Shown here: one piece after another, positions 36,999 through 45,433 of the stretch | How positions within the stretch are numbered: the first letter of the stretch is position 1 | Layout of the letters: every line of letters starts with the position of its first letter | NCBI GenBank assembly: GCA_017449935.1 | Contig: JAFSYP010000003.1 | Coordinates: 1-48,539 of the forward strand | Source: Clostridia bacterium | Lineage (GTDB): Bacteria; Bacillota; Clostridia; Oscillospirales; Acutalibacteraceae | Reading direction: 5' to 3' | DNA length: 48,539 nt | Notes under the pieces: generated by a model | Told to the model about the DNA's origin: nothing | Seen by the model: only the letters and a program-made list of their open reading frames with translations | The model's database searches: none | Translations under genes and position numbers: made by a program

Positions 36999-38183
36999 AT
37001 GACTAAGATCGACATTTTTTCCGGATTCCTCGGTGCCGGAAAAACCACGCTTATTAAAAAACTGATCGCCGACAGTTACGCCGGCGAAAAGCTCGTATTG
37101 ATCGAAAACGAATTCGGCGAGATCGGCATCGACGGCGCCTTTATGCAGGACGCCGGGATCGAAGTGACGGAAATGAATTCCGGCTGCATTTGCTGCAGCC
37201 TGGTCGGCGATTTTGGAAAAGCGCTGCGCAAGGTTTTGGAGGAATACGCGCCTGACCGCATACTGATCGAGCCGTCCGGCGTCGGCAAACTGTCCGACGT
37301 CATCAAAGCCGTGCAGGGCATCGACAGCCAGGACATTCTGCTCAACGCATTCACGACCGTCGTAGACGCCGGGAAATGCAAGATGTATATGAAAAACTTC
37401 GGCGAGTTCTTCAACGATCAGGTTGAACATGCCGGCACGATCATCATGAGCCACGCTGACGTTGTGTCGCCCGAAAAACTCGCGACGGCCGTTTCGCTGG
37501 TTCGTGAAAAGAATCCGACCGCCGTGATCGTCACAACGCCGATCACGCTCCTGAGCGGCGAGACGCTGCTCAGCGCGGTGGAGAGAAAGGACACGCTGCA
37601 CGCCGCGCTGGAGCATCTGCTCGAAGAGCAGGAAGAAGAGCACGAGCATCATCATGAACATGAGCACGAGCATCATCATGAACATGAGCACGAGCATCAT
37701 CATGACCATGAGCACGAGCATCATCATGACCATGAGCACGAGCATCATCATGACCATGAGCACGAGCATCATCACGACCATGAGCATGAGCATCATCATG
37801 AACATGAGCATGAGCATCATCATGAACATGAGCATGAGCACGACCACGGTCCGGAATGTACCTGCGGCTGCCATGACCACGATCATGACCATCATCATCA
37901 CCATGCGGACGAAGTGTTTGTCAGCTGGGGCGCGGAAACGACAAACGCCTATTCCGAATCGAAGCTGCACGATATTCTGGAAGCGCTGGAGGACGAGAAG
38001 CAGTACGGCATGATCCTGCGCGCAAAAGGCGTCGTACCGGGAGAAAACGGACAGTGGCTCCATTTCGACTATGTTCCCGGCGAAGCGGACGTGCGAATCG
38101 GTTCGGCCGGATTGATCGGGCGGCTGTGCGTGATCGGCTCCGCGCTGCATGAGGATGCGCTCGCCGCGTTATTCAACGTATAA
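36999..38183 (+). CDS. G3E-family (COG0523/CobW) GTPase with a long His-rich metal-binding tract
   Basis: Putative zinc (or other metal) metallochaperone. Walker A GFLGAGKTT (residues ~9-17); the metal motif GCICCS with Cys63, Cys65 and Cys66; DRILIEPSGVG as the switch/Walker B region. The guanine-specificity NKxD is replaced by SHAD (IIMSHADVV). Residues ~216-283 are eight 8-residue repeats (EHHH[E/D]HEH), then GPECTCGCHDHDHDHHHHH, and a CobW C-terminal domain closes the 394-residue protein. 22 nt after the hydrolase and 9 nt before a second G3E gene. The metal is inferred. Confidence 0.88.
   Translation: MTKIDIFSGFLGAGKTTLIKKLIADSYAGEKLVLIENEFGEIGIDGAFMQDAGIEVTEMNSGCICCSLVGDFGKALRKVLEEYAPDRILIEPSGVGKLSDVIKAVQGIDSQDILLNAFTTVVDAGKCKMYMKNFGEFFNDQVEHAGTIIMSHADVVSPEKLATAVSLVREKNPTAVIVTTPITLLSGETLLSAVERKDTLHAALEHLLEEQEEEHEHHHEHEHEHHHEHEHEHHHDHEHEHHHDHEHEHHHDHEHEHHHDHEHEHHHEHEHEHHHEHEHEHDHGPECTCGCHDHDHDHHHHHADEVFVSWGAETTNAYSESKLHDILEALEDEKQYGMILRAKGVVPGENGQWLHFDYVPGEADVRIGSAGLIGRLCVIGSALHEDALAALFNV
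37644..37835 (+). repeat. Eight tandem 24-bp repeats encoding the His tract
   Basis: In-frame unit GAGCATCATCATGAMCATGA plus GCAY, eight copies with a few third-base or Glu/Asp changes. It encodes EHHH[E/D]HEH and behaves as a minisatellite able to expand or contract without a frameshift. Confidence 0.95.
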
Positions 38184-38192
38184 GGAGACTGC

Positions 38193-39143
38193 ATGGCACC
38201 GAAAGAAATACCTGTATACTTGTTTACCGGCTTTTTGGAGAGTGGCAAGACGACTTTCATCCAGGACACGCTGCAGGACGTGCGGTTCAACAGCGGCGAG
38301 AAAACACTGCTGTTGGTCTGCGAGGAAGGCGAACAGGAGTATGAGCCGGAGAACTTTTCCGGTCACAACGTATGCATCCGCACGCTGGACGACGTGGAAG
38401 AGTTGACCGAAGAAAACCTTGAGCGCTGGGCAAAGGAAAGCCGCTGCGAACGCGTGATCATCGAGTATAACGGCATGTGGCTGATCCAGACGCTGTACGA
38501 CAATATGCCGCGCGGCTGGCTGCCGTATCAGAACATGCTGTTCTTTGACGGCAACACGTTTATGAACTACAATGCCAACATGCGTTCGCTGGTCGTCGAC
38601 AAGATCCGTGACGCAGAGCTGTGCGTTTTCAATCGTTTGCCGGACGACGCGGATATGACGGCGCTGCACAAGGTCGTTCGCGGCATTTCTCGCCGCGCCG
38701 ATATCGTGTACGAGTTCCGCGACGGCAAGGTCGTTCCGGACGAGATCGAAGATCCGTTGCCTTTTGATCTTGACGCGCCCGTCGTGGAGATCGAGGATGA
38801 GGATTTCGCCCTTTTTTACCGCGATATAACGGAAGATCCGAAAAAGTACAAGGACAAGACCGTGCACACAAAGGTCCAGGCCGTTACGGACAAGCGGTTC
38901 CCGGAGGGATACTGCGCCATGGGCCGGCATATCATGACCTGCTGTGTCGAGGACATCGCCTTTTGTCCGCTTGTCGCGCGCATCCGGGACGGGATGACGA
39001 TCACGAATACCGGATGGTACATGATCACGGCAAAGATCGACTTCCGCTTTTCCAGGCTGTACGCAAAAAAAGGACCGGTCTTCCTGCTTGAACAGATCGA
39101 ACCGGCCGAACCGCCGCAGCAGCCTGTCGCAACATTTTACTGA
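38193..39143 (+). CDS. G3E-like GTPase fused to a TIGR03943/YcgQ-like C-terminal domain
   Basis: Residues ~1-180 are a COG0523-like P-loop domain (VYLFTGFLESGKTTFIQ) that lacks the CxCC metal motif and has NRLP where NKxD is expected. Residues ~205-316 resemble the C-terminal part of TIGR03943/YcgQ proteins (PKKYKDKTVHTKVQAV, MGRHIMTCCVEDIAFC, WYMITAKIDF). Such proteins usually pair with a YraQ-type permease, absent here. Cys-Cys in MTCCVED may bind metal. ATAAGGAG site. Probably works with the preceding GTPase in metal handling; a bidirectional terminator follows. Confidence 0.75.
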   Translation: MAPKEIPVYLFTGFLESGKTTFIQDTLQDVRFNSGEKTLLLVCEEGEQEYEPENFSGHNVCIRTLDDVEELTEENLERWAKESRCERVIIEYNGMWLIQTLYDNMPRGWLPYQNMLFFDGNTFMNYNANMRSLVVDKIRDAELCVFNRLPDDADMTALHKVVRGISRRADIVYEFRDGKVVPDEIEDPLPFDLDAPVVEIEDEDFALFYRDITEDPKKYKDKTVHTKVQAVTDKRFPEGYCAMGRHIMTCCVEDIAFCPLVARIRDGMTITNTGWYMITAKIDFRFSRLYAKKGPVFLLEQIEPAEPPQQPVATFY

Positions 39144-39153
39144 TAAAAAAATA

Positions 39154-39187
39154 GGGACTGTCGCTTTCGACAGTCCCCGTTTTTTCG
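39154..39187. terminator. Bidirectional intrinsic terminator
   Basis: 10-bp perfect stem GGGACTGTCG/CGACAGTCCC with a CTTT loop. Six T follow on plus (after CG) and a run of seven T on minus, ending the GTPase operon and the desulfoferrodoxin gene. Confidence 0.95.
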
Positions 39188-39188
39188 C

Positions 39189-39563
39189 TTATGCTTTCCA
39201 AAGCCCATGCAGGTTACAGTACGCGTACACCGCCTCGACCTTGTCGTCCGCGCAGATGCAGAAGCATGCCTGCGGCGCATCGCCGGGTTTGAGCGCTTTG
39301 CGCTGGTTGCCGCTCGACGTCTGTACGGCTATCCATTCGATGAAGTGATCTTCAGCCATCGGATGTTCGATCGAACCGACCGTCACACGCACCTTGCCGT
39401 CCTGCACCTCAAATACAGGAACGTGTTTCTCCACCGCCGCATCCGTACTGCAGGGAACGATCTCCTGCATGGGCTTGCCGCAGCACATCACAGGGACTGC
39501 TGTCTTTTTGACGATCGCGATGATCTGTCCGCACGTCGGACACTTGTAAAACTTCATTTCCAT
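39189..39563 (-). CDS. dfx: Desulfoferrodoxin (superoxide reductase)
   Basis: Reduces superoxide to peroxide without making oxygen; a hallmark of anaerobes. The N-terminal rubredoxin-like FeS4 centre uses Cys8, Cys11, Cys27 and Cys28 (KCPTCG...VMCCGKPM). The catalytic Fe(His)4Cys site is visible as EKHVPV (His47), IEHPMAEDHFIEW (His67, His73) and CNLHGLW (Cys116, His119). 124 residues, the class I length. Start ATG 39563 behind GGAGGA; the frame stays open further upstream but has no ribosome site. No clear promoter or PerR box was found. Confidence 0.95.
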   Translation of the reverse strand: MEMKFYKCPTCGQIIAIVKKTAVPVMCCGKPMQEIVPCSTDAAVEKHVPVFEVQDGKVRVTVGSIEHPMAEDHFIEWIAVQTSSGNQRKALKPGDAPQACFCICADDKVEAVYAYCNLHGLWKA

Positions 39564-39669
39564 AATACTTTCCTCCGTTATTTCGGACGTCACGCGCCCG
39601 TTATCAACAAACAGTTTATCATAAGCACAAAGAATTGTACAGCATTTTACGACATTTTTCATAAATAAT

Positions 39670-39718
39670 TAATAAACAAAACAGAGCTTCTCTTAACATC
39701 GCAGAAGAGAGGCTCTGT
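39670..39718 (-). terminator. Intrinsic terminator of the 50-residue gene
   Basis: 14-bp stem (39681-39694 with 39705-39718, one G-U) and 10-nt loop; on the minus strand it is followed by TTTTGTTTATT. Confidence 0.8.
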
Positions 39719-39760
39719 ATTTGATAAAAACTGTACGGATCATCAGTCAAGCGCCGGGCA

Positions 39761-39913
39761 TCACGCAAACAGGCCGTCCTCGAACAGATCGCTGTATAAG
39801 TCCGTGCCCATCGAGTCAAAACGCTCGTCGATGAAATCCATGCTGAAATCTTCGCCGAGACGATCCAGCAGCGCCGAGATCCGATCTACGATTTCTTTCC
39901 ACGTCTTTTTCAT
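39761..39913 (-). CDS. Unrecognised 50-residue acidic protein
   Basis: Encodes a 50-residue protein beginning MKKTWKEIVDRISALLDRLG and ending SDLFEDGLFA. It has a short basic amphipathic helix, then a strongly acidic, aromatic-rich tail, with no Cys and no membrane helix. A complete expression unit supports it as real: promoter TTGTTT-17-TATACT at 39951-39979, GGGGAG ribosome site nine bases before ATG 39913, and a terminator at 39670-39718. It stands alone between the superoxide reductase and the M23 peptidase. I do not recognise a family. Confidence 0.75.
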   Translation of the reverse strand: MKKTWKEIVDRISALLDRLGEDFSMDFIDERFDSMGTDLYSDLFEDGLFA

Positions 39914-39950
39914 GATCTTATTCTCCCCTCTCGTTTTTCTTTACGACTAA

Positions 39951-39979
39951 AGTATACCGAAACGGAGATTAAGAAACAA
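39951..39979 (-). promoter_or_regulatory. Promoter of the 50-residue gene
   Basis: TTGTTT (39979-39974) and TATACT (39956-39951), 17-bp spacer, about 38 nt before the ATG. Confidence 0.7.
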
Positions 39980-40012
39980 GGCGCAAAAGTATTAAGAATT
40001 GTTTAAGTTCGA

Positions 40013-41686
40013 CTATCTTGAAACATAGTTGAGCGGATTCGTCACGTAGCCGTTGACGATCACCTCAAAATGCAGGTGCGGTCCGGTCGAGTTGCCTGTG
40101 GAACCGATGGCCGCAATCTGCTGTCCGGCCGTCACATACTTTCCGGGATAAACGCGGATCGAGCCGGTCACACAGTGCGCATAGCGCGTCTTGATGCCGT
40201 TTCCGTGATCGATCAGCACATACTGACCGTAGCTGTTACCGGTCGATCCGGCGATCTCCACGGTACCGGAAGCGGCGGCGACGATCGGTCGGCCCAAAGC
40301 GCCGCTTGTGGTAATGTCCAGTCCTTTATGTCCGTTGTGTCCGAAATACTGACTGATCATTCGCGCCGTCGGCGCCGGCCACATGAAGCCGCTCGCGGAA
40401 TAGGTGCCGCCGTAATAACCGGCGCTTCCCGCTTTGGCGGTGCCGATCTCAACTTTTTCGGAGACCGGTTCGGAAACGGTCACGCGGCCGATCTCCTCCA
40501 CGTCGACGGTGACGCCGCGGACCGTCGTGATATTGACGGTGACCTTATCGACGCCCTTCTGCCCCTGACGAAGAATACGGCGGTCGCCCGAGAACAGCTT
40601 GGAATTGTATGACGTCTCCGTCTTGAAGTCGATCTCCTCCGTGCGCACCTCGGTCCGCGTGATCTTTGGCGTGATATACGGCTGCGCTTCGGCGACCAAA
40701 AACGTGGTGCCGATAAAGATCGTGTCTCCGAGCTCGGGATTAAGCGCCTTCAGCTCGCTGACGGTCAAATGATTGTCCGAGGCGATCTTGGACAAAGAAT
40801 CGCCGGCCTGTGCCACGTAATACTTCGCGGGACGCTTGTCCGCCGTGAGCGTCTGACCGAGCTTGTTCGCGTCCCACATCGCGTTCGCGTTGTCCGGATA
40901 TAGCCCCTGAACGTAGTCCACGGACTCCATAAATCCGGCCGTGGCGTTCGGGCCTGTCGGCTGACTGTCCAAAATAGCGTTGAACACGCTGCGCGCATCG
41001 TTCTCATTTTTGACGGCACAGAGGAATTCACCGTCGATAAAAACGCCGCAGGCGTTGGTAATGTTGGCGTCGCAGGCGTGAATAAGATTGTCGCTTAGCA
41101 TGTCCGTGTCCACCATTTTATTGATGGATACGAGCGAGAGCTCATACTTCGGCGCGTTGATGACCTCAGCGCGCTCGTTTTCATCCATACCGACCGACAG
41201 CTTTTCCACCGCGCGGCTGCGCGCCTGAAGATAGACGGATTCATTGGAGATGTAGCCGATCGTCTGACCGTTATAGATCACGCGCAGCGCATAGGTGAAG
41301 CTCTGCCACTGGTGGATCTCCACCACAAGCACGATCGCCATCAGAATCGGCAGCGCCGTGTTGACGGCCGCTTTAAACAAACGGCGATGCTTGCGGAACG
41401 CTTTGAATATATAATGCCCGACGACAGACAGCCAGGTCGATGTATTCTTCTTCCATGCCTTATGCAGGTTCTCGGAAACGCTGCGCATTTCCTTGCGAAG
41501 GTACCGCCATTCCGCGCGGAAGTTTCGCGCCGAACGCGCAAAGAAGAAATCCAACGCGGCAAAAAGAATATATATCCATGCCGCAACGGCCAGAACGGGT
41601 TTGCGCAGCAAACGAACGACAGCGCGCATAAACCGACGCGCATACCGACGCGTACGCAATCCGAAGTATGTGATCGCGCGGATCAT
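40013..41686 (-). CDS. Membrane-anchored LysM-G5-M23 peptidase
   Basis: Cell-wall enzyme or spore/envelope factor. A basic cytosolic N-terminus with a hydrophobic stretch near 30-50 precedes a main membrane helix at ~105-123. An unassigned extracytoplasmic region follows, then LysM (~288-332, YYVAQAGDSLSKIASDNHLTV), G5 (~338-415) and M23 (~433-555) with GHKGLD and HLHFEV zinc motifs. ATG 41686 is eight bases after GGGAGG; an in-frame GTG at 41695 overlaps that site and is rejected. 557 residues. The LysM-G5-M23 order is common in Clostridia for peptidoglycan binding and endopeptidase action. Confidence 0.92.
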   Translation of the reverse strand: MIRAITYFGLRTRRYARRFMRAVVRLLRKPVLAVAAWIYILFAALDFFFARSARNFRAEWRYLRKEMRSVSENLHKAWKKNTSTWLSVVGHYIFKAFRKHRRLFKAAVNTALPILMAIVLVVEIHQWQSFTYALRVIYNGQTIGYISNESVYLQARSRAVEKLSVGMDENERAEVINAPKYELSLVSINKMVDTDMLSDNLIHACDANITNACGVFIDGEFLCAVKNENDARSVFNAILDSQPTGPNATAGFMESVDYVQGLYPDNANAMWDANKLGQTLTADKRPAKYYVAQAGDSLSKIASDNHLTVSELKALNPELGDTIFIGTTFLVAEAQPYITPKITRTEVRTEEIDFKTETSYNSKLFSGDRRILRQGQKGVDKVTVNITTVRGVTVDVEEIGRVTVSEPVSEKVEIGTAKAGSAGYYGGTYSASGFMWPAPTARMISQYFGHNGHKGLDITTSGALGRPIVAAASGTVEIAGSTGNSYGQYVLIDHGNGIKTRYAHCVTGSIRVYPGKYVTAGQQIAAIGSTGNSTGPHLHFEVIVNGYVTNPLNYVSR

Positions 41687-41723
41687 TTGCAGCACCTCCC
41701 CTACTCAAAATGCACTATATTAT

Positions 41724-41752
41724 AATATACCAAAAACCGGATCAAAATGCAA
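41724..41752 (-). promoter_or_regulatory. Promoter of the M23 peptidase gene
   Basis: TTGCAT (41752-41747) and TATATT (41729-41724), 17-bp spacer, between the recG stop and the peptidase start. Confidence 0.75.
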
Positions 41753-41755
41753 CAC

Positions 41756-43792
41756 TCAATTCATCCCGCTGCTGCCGACCTGCGAAAACAGCTTTTCCAC
41801 AGCGGCGCGAAGCGGTCTGTGCTGCGTTTCGGACAGTTCCGGATCGCGCTGAAGAAGCGCCTGGGCGCAAGCGGACGCTTCATGCACAAGCTCAGTCTGT
41901 TCCAGCATATCGGCAATTCTCATCTCCGGCAGGCCGTGCTGCCGCGATCCGAAAAAGTCGCCGGGTCCGCGCATTTGCAGATCAGCGTCGGCGATCTTGA
42001 AGCCGTCGTTCGTCTGCGTCATGATACGCAGACGGCGAAGCGCTTCATCGTTCTGCGCGTCGGAGATCAAAATGCAGGTCGACTGCGCCTCTCCGCGTCC
42101 GATACGTCCGCGAAGCTGGTGCAGCTGCGACAGTCCGAACCGCTCGGCGTTTTCAATGACCATTATGACCGCATTCGGAACGTCCACGCCCACTTCGATC
42201 ACGGTGGTGGAAACAAGCAGACGGATCTCGCCGCGCACGAATGCACGCATCACGCTTTCCTTTTCTTTCGGCCGCATCCTGCCGTGGAGCAGTCCGACCG
42301 CATGATCGCGGAAAATCCCCTGCCGCAATCGGTCGGCATATTCCTGCGCCGCAGCCAGAGGCGTATCGCCCTCTTCCACAAGCGGACAAACGACATACCC
42401 CTGCAGTCCTTTTTCCAGATGATCGCGCACATATCCGAGCGCTCGCTCGCGTTTTTCGCCTGTCACAGCATACGTTTTGACGGCCTTCCTGCCGGGCGGC
42501 AGCTCATCCAGAACGGAAACGTCCAGATCGCCGTAGATCATCAGCGCCAGTGTGCGCGGGATCGGCGTAGCTGACATCACAAGGATATGCGGATCGGTAC
42601 CCTTTTCCCCCAGTGCAGCGCGCTGTTCGACGCCGAACCGATGCTGTTCATCCGTGATGACAAATCCGAGATTTGCAAAACGCACGTCGGGCGTCAGCAG
42701 CGCATGTGTGCCGACAAGCAGGTCGATCTCGCCGCTCTCCAGCGCGGCACGGATCTTCTTTTTTTCCGACGCGCGCGACGAACCGGTCAAGAGCGCCGTA
42801 CGTACGCCGCACGCTTCAAAAAAGCGGACCATTGTGTCATAGTGCTGCATGGCAAGGATCTCTGTCGGCGCCATAAGCGCACACTGCATCCCGGCGCGTA
42901 CGGCATTGTAAACGGCGGCTGCGGCGACGACCGTTTTGCCGGAGCCGACGTCGCCCTGAAGCAGCCGGTTCATCGGCGTATCCTTCGCCATATCCGCCGT
43001 GATCGAACGGATCGCGCGCTGCTGTGCGCCTGTGAGCGTAAACGGCAGCGTCCGGATAAACGCCGGTGTTTCATCCGCGCGAACCGGTGAACCGCTCTTT
43101 TTTCGGCTGCGTGTGCGCAGAAGCCGCATACCCAGCGTCAACGTCAGCAGCTCCTCGAAAATCAGACGTCGTCTGGCGTGATCCGCATAATCCATATCCG
43201 GCGGAAAATGCACGTCCCGCAAGCTGTCCTCCACGGCGCACAAGCTGTATCTGTCCCGAATCCACTGCGGAAGCGTTTCCGGGCACTGTCCGACGTAACG
43301 TTCAAGCGCCGTCGCGGTCAATCGCTCGATCGTGCGCGAAGGCATCCCCTCTGTCTGGCGGTAGATCGGCCTGATCCGCGCGCCGCCCTGCGCCTTTTCG
43401 CACATCGGCGTATTCATCTCTTTTTTCCAAAGGCTTCCGCCTACGCGTCCGTAAAACAAATACTCTTCGCCCGGCTCGAGCTTCTCCGCCAAAAAGCGGT
43501 TATTGAAGATCGTGAGCTGCATGATGCTCCTGCCGTCCGTCACATCTGTTTTATAGAGCGTCAATCCCTCGCGTATTTTCGCGCCGACCGGTTTTCTGTC
43601 AACGATCGCACGCACACAGCAGACCTCGCCGATGCGCGCGTCCTCGATGGAAACGACGTTGGACCAGTCCTCATAAGCGCGCGGATAGAAATGCAAAAGG
43701 TCGCCGACCGTCTGCACGCCCAGCTTATGCAGCAGCTTCGCGCGCTTCTCGCCAACGCCCTTGAGATATTGAATATCCGTTTGCAGATCCAT
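41756..43792 (-). CDS. recG: ATP-dependent DNA helicase RecG
   Basis: Remodels stalled forks and Holliday junctions. N-terminal wedge/OB domain (LKGVGEKRAKLLHKLGVQTVGDLLHFYPRAYED), then SF2 helicase: Walker A GDVGSGKT near 279, the DEQH box (VITDEQHRFGV) near 379, SATPIPRTLAL, and the C-terminal RGRIGRGEAQS and GFKIADADLQMRGPGDFFGSRQHG. 678 residues, full length. AGGAG site. Last gene of the hydrolase-tcdA-SBP-recG run. Confidence 0.97.
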   Translation of the reverse strand: MDLQTDIQYLKGVGEKRAKLLHKLGVQTVGDLLHFYPRAYEDWSNVVSIEDARIGEVCCVRAIVDRKPVGAKIREGLTLYKTDVTDGRSIMQLTIFNNRFLAEKLEPGEEYLFYGRVGGSLWKKEMNTPMCEKAQGGARIRPIYRQTEGMPSRTIERLTATALERYVGQCPETLPQWIRDRYSLCAVEDSLRDVHFPPDMDYADHARRRLIFEELLTLTLGMRLLRTRSRKKSGSPVRADETPAFIRTLPFTLTGAQQRAIRSITADMAKDTPMNRLLQGDVGSGKTVVAAAAVYNAVRAGMQCALMAPTEILAMQHYDTMVRFFEACGVRTALLTGSSRASEKKKIRAALESGEIDLLVGTHALLTPDVRFANLGFVITDEQHRFGVEQRAALGEKGTDPHILVMSATPIPRTLALMIYGDLDVSVLDELPPGRKAVKTYAVTGEKRERALGYVRDHLEKGLQGYVVCPLVEEGDTPLAAAQEYADRLRQGIFRDHAVGLLHGRMRPKEKESVMRAFVRGEIRLLVSTTVIEVGVDVPNAVIMVIENAERFGLSQLHQLRGRIGRGEAQSTCILISDAQNDEALRRLRIMTQTNDGFKIADADLQMRGPGDFFGSRQHGLPEMRIADMLEQTELVHEASACAQALLQRDPELSETQHRPLRAAVEKLFSQVGSSGMN

Positions 43793-43825
43793 GTTGTTCT
43801 CCTGTTTGCTCCGCGTCCGGTCCGA

Positions 43826-45433
43826 TCAGAAATGCCACTGTTCGATATCGGCGAACAGATCGCCCACAAATGCATTCTGCGCGTCCTCCAGCTCCTTGAC
43901 GCACGCCACGATCCCCTTGCGGTAACACAAGGGCACAAACGGCGCGTCCTGTGTGAAAGCCTCCATAAACGCGTCAAAACTGATCTCTCCGCTCAAAAAT
44001 CTGTAATATGCATCCCCGGCAGAACTGTTCCAGATCCCGTGCGCCACGGCGCCGTACCCGCCGAAGAACGCGTCCAGATGCATGTTCGGCGTCAGACAGA
44101 TCTCGCCGATATACAGATCGAACTTCCCCAGCGCCACCGCGTCGAGAAATTCGTCCTCAGGCAAAGCCTCGACGTTGATCTTTATGTCCAACGCGGCGAG
44201 TTTTCTGGCGATCTGCTGCGCCGCCATCTTCTTGAAATCGTTGTCCGCATTGACGACCATATTGAAGCTCAGACTCACGCTGCCGTTGTTGCGGATGCCG
44301 TAAGAATTGACCTGATCAAATCCGCACGATTCCAGCAGCTTCAGCGCGTCGGGCTGTCCCTTCGCGTGCGACGCTTCATAATTTGCCGCCTGCGTCCACA
44401 TCGGATTGAACGGCGTATTGGTGACCGTCGCATGGCCCTGGAAGGCAATATTCAGCACATTCTCGCGGTCGACCGCAGCGCTCAGCGCCTGACGCACATC
44501 GGACCGCGCAAGCGCAGGATCGTCCTGGTTGATCCCCATATAGACAAGATTGTTCATGGGGTATTCGGAGATCGAAGCGTTGACGCGCGTATATTTTCCG
44601 GAGGATAGATCGTCGAAGGCAAAACTGATATTACCGATCTCAAGACTGTAAAACAGCGCGGACGCGTCGTTCATATTCACAAGATGGATCGTGGTCATCG
44701 CCGGAAAGAACCCTCTGTACCGATCATTGAACGCGACAAGGATCGGATCGTTTTCGTTTTCTTCATATTTCAGCGTGTACCGACCGCTTCCGGTCGGCAG
44801 GACCTGATCCGTGGTTTTGACGACCTCTTCATCCGAATCCGCACGCGCTTCTTCCGCCGCCTTTTTTCTGTCCTCAGAAGACGTGCCGATCTTGACGATC
44901 GGAAAATCAAGGCACGCCACCGCATAAGGATCGGGCGAAGAAAGCGTAAACAGCAAAAGATTTGAACTTGTCACTGTTGCCTGATCGAAATTGTCCAGCC
45001 GCGCTTTAAACGCGTCGGATTCCTTCGCCAGCCCAAATGAATACAGTACGTCCGCCGTCGTCATGACCGTTCCGTCCGTAAAGTGAACGTCCGAATTGAC
45101 CGACACGCGCAGCGCCAGGCCGTCGGTGGAATACTCCTTGGCCAGCAGCGGACGCGCTTCAAAATTTTCATCCTGCACGAAAAGGCTGTCATAGAGCAGC
45201 GGCGTCAACTGACGGTTGAGCGTACTCTTAGCCAAAAAAGGGTCTAGACTGTCCGAACGAGAATACGGCAAGCGAAGATCGTTATACCGTATCTGCGCCG
45301 GATCTATCGCAGGCTCGGTCTGCGACGTTTCGGAGGTATCCTCGCCGTCGTTCGTCCCGCAGCCGGAAACGGCAAACAGCAGCACGAAAACGAGCAATAG
45401 AGACAATCCGCGGACAAAAGGCGTATTTTTCAT
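43826..45433 (-). CDS. Oligopeptide/nickel-type ABC substrate-binding lipoprotein
   Basis: Solute-binding protein of family 5 (OppA/DppA type), 535 residues. Signal with lipobox VSGC at Cys25, then a Glu/Thr-rich linker. The mature part has the family LDPFLAKSTLNRQLTPLLYDSL start, FTDGTVMTTADVLYSFG, the DVRQALSAAVDRENVLNIAFQGHA segment and a second lobe. It has no permease or ATPase genes nearby, so it may use a transporter elsewhere or be a receptor. The ATG overlaps the tcdA stop by 4 nt. Confidence 0.92.
   Translation of the reverse strand: MKNTPFVRGLSLLLVFVLLFAVSGCGTNDGEDTSETSQTEPAIDPAQIRYNDLRLPYSRSDSLDPFLAKSTLNRQLTPLLYDSLFVQDENFEARPLLAKEYSTDGLALRVSVNSDVHFTDGTVMTTADVLYSFGLAKESDAFKARLDNFDQATVTSSNLLLFTLSSPDPYAVACLDFPIVKIGTSSEDRKKAAEEARADSDEEVVKTTDQVLPTGSGRYTLKYEENENDPILVAFNDRYRGFFPAMTTIHLVNMNDASALFYSLEIGNISFAFDDLSSGKYTRVNASISEYPMNNLVYMGINQDDPALARSDVRQALSAAVDRENVLNIAFQGHATVTNTPFNPMWTQAANYEASHAKGQPDALKLLESCGFDQVNSYGIRNNGSVSLSFNMVVNADNDFKKMAAQQIARKLAALDIKINVEALPEDEFLDAVALGKFDLYIGEICLTPNMHLDAFFGGYGAVAHGIWNSSAGDAYYRFLSGEISFDAFMEAFTQDAPFVPLCYRKGIVACVKELEDAQNAFVGDLFADIEQWHF

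Noticed and set aside
37644-37835. Tandem repeat array that could be mistaken for CRISPR
   Set aside because: Units are contiguous without spacers and encode an in-frame His tract inside a full-length GTPase gene.
36960-38150. Met/Leu-rich frame on the minus strand across the His repeats
   Set aside because: It is the reverse complement of His codons (CAT/CAC) and gives artificial MMLVM repeats; no start signals.
39564-39670. PerR-type operator or strong promoter for desulfoferrodoxin
   Set aside because: Only weak -35/-10 matches and no palindromic PerR-like box were found.
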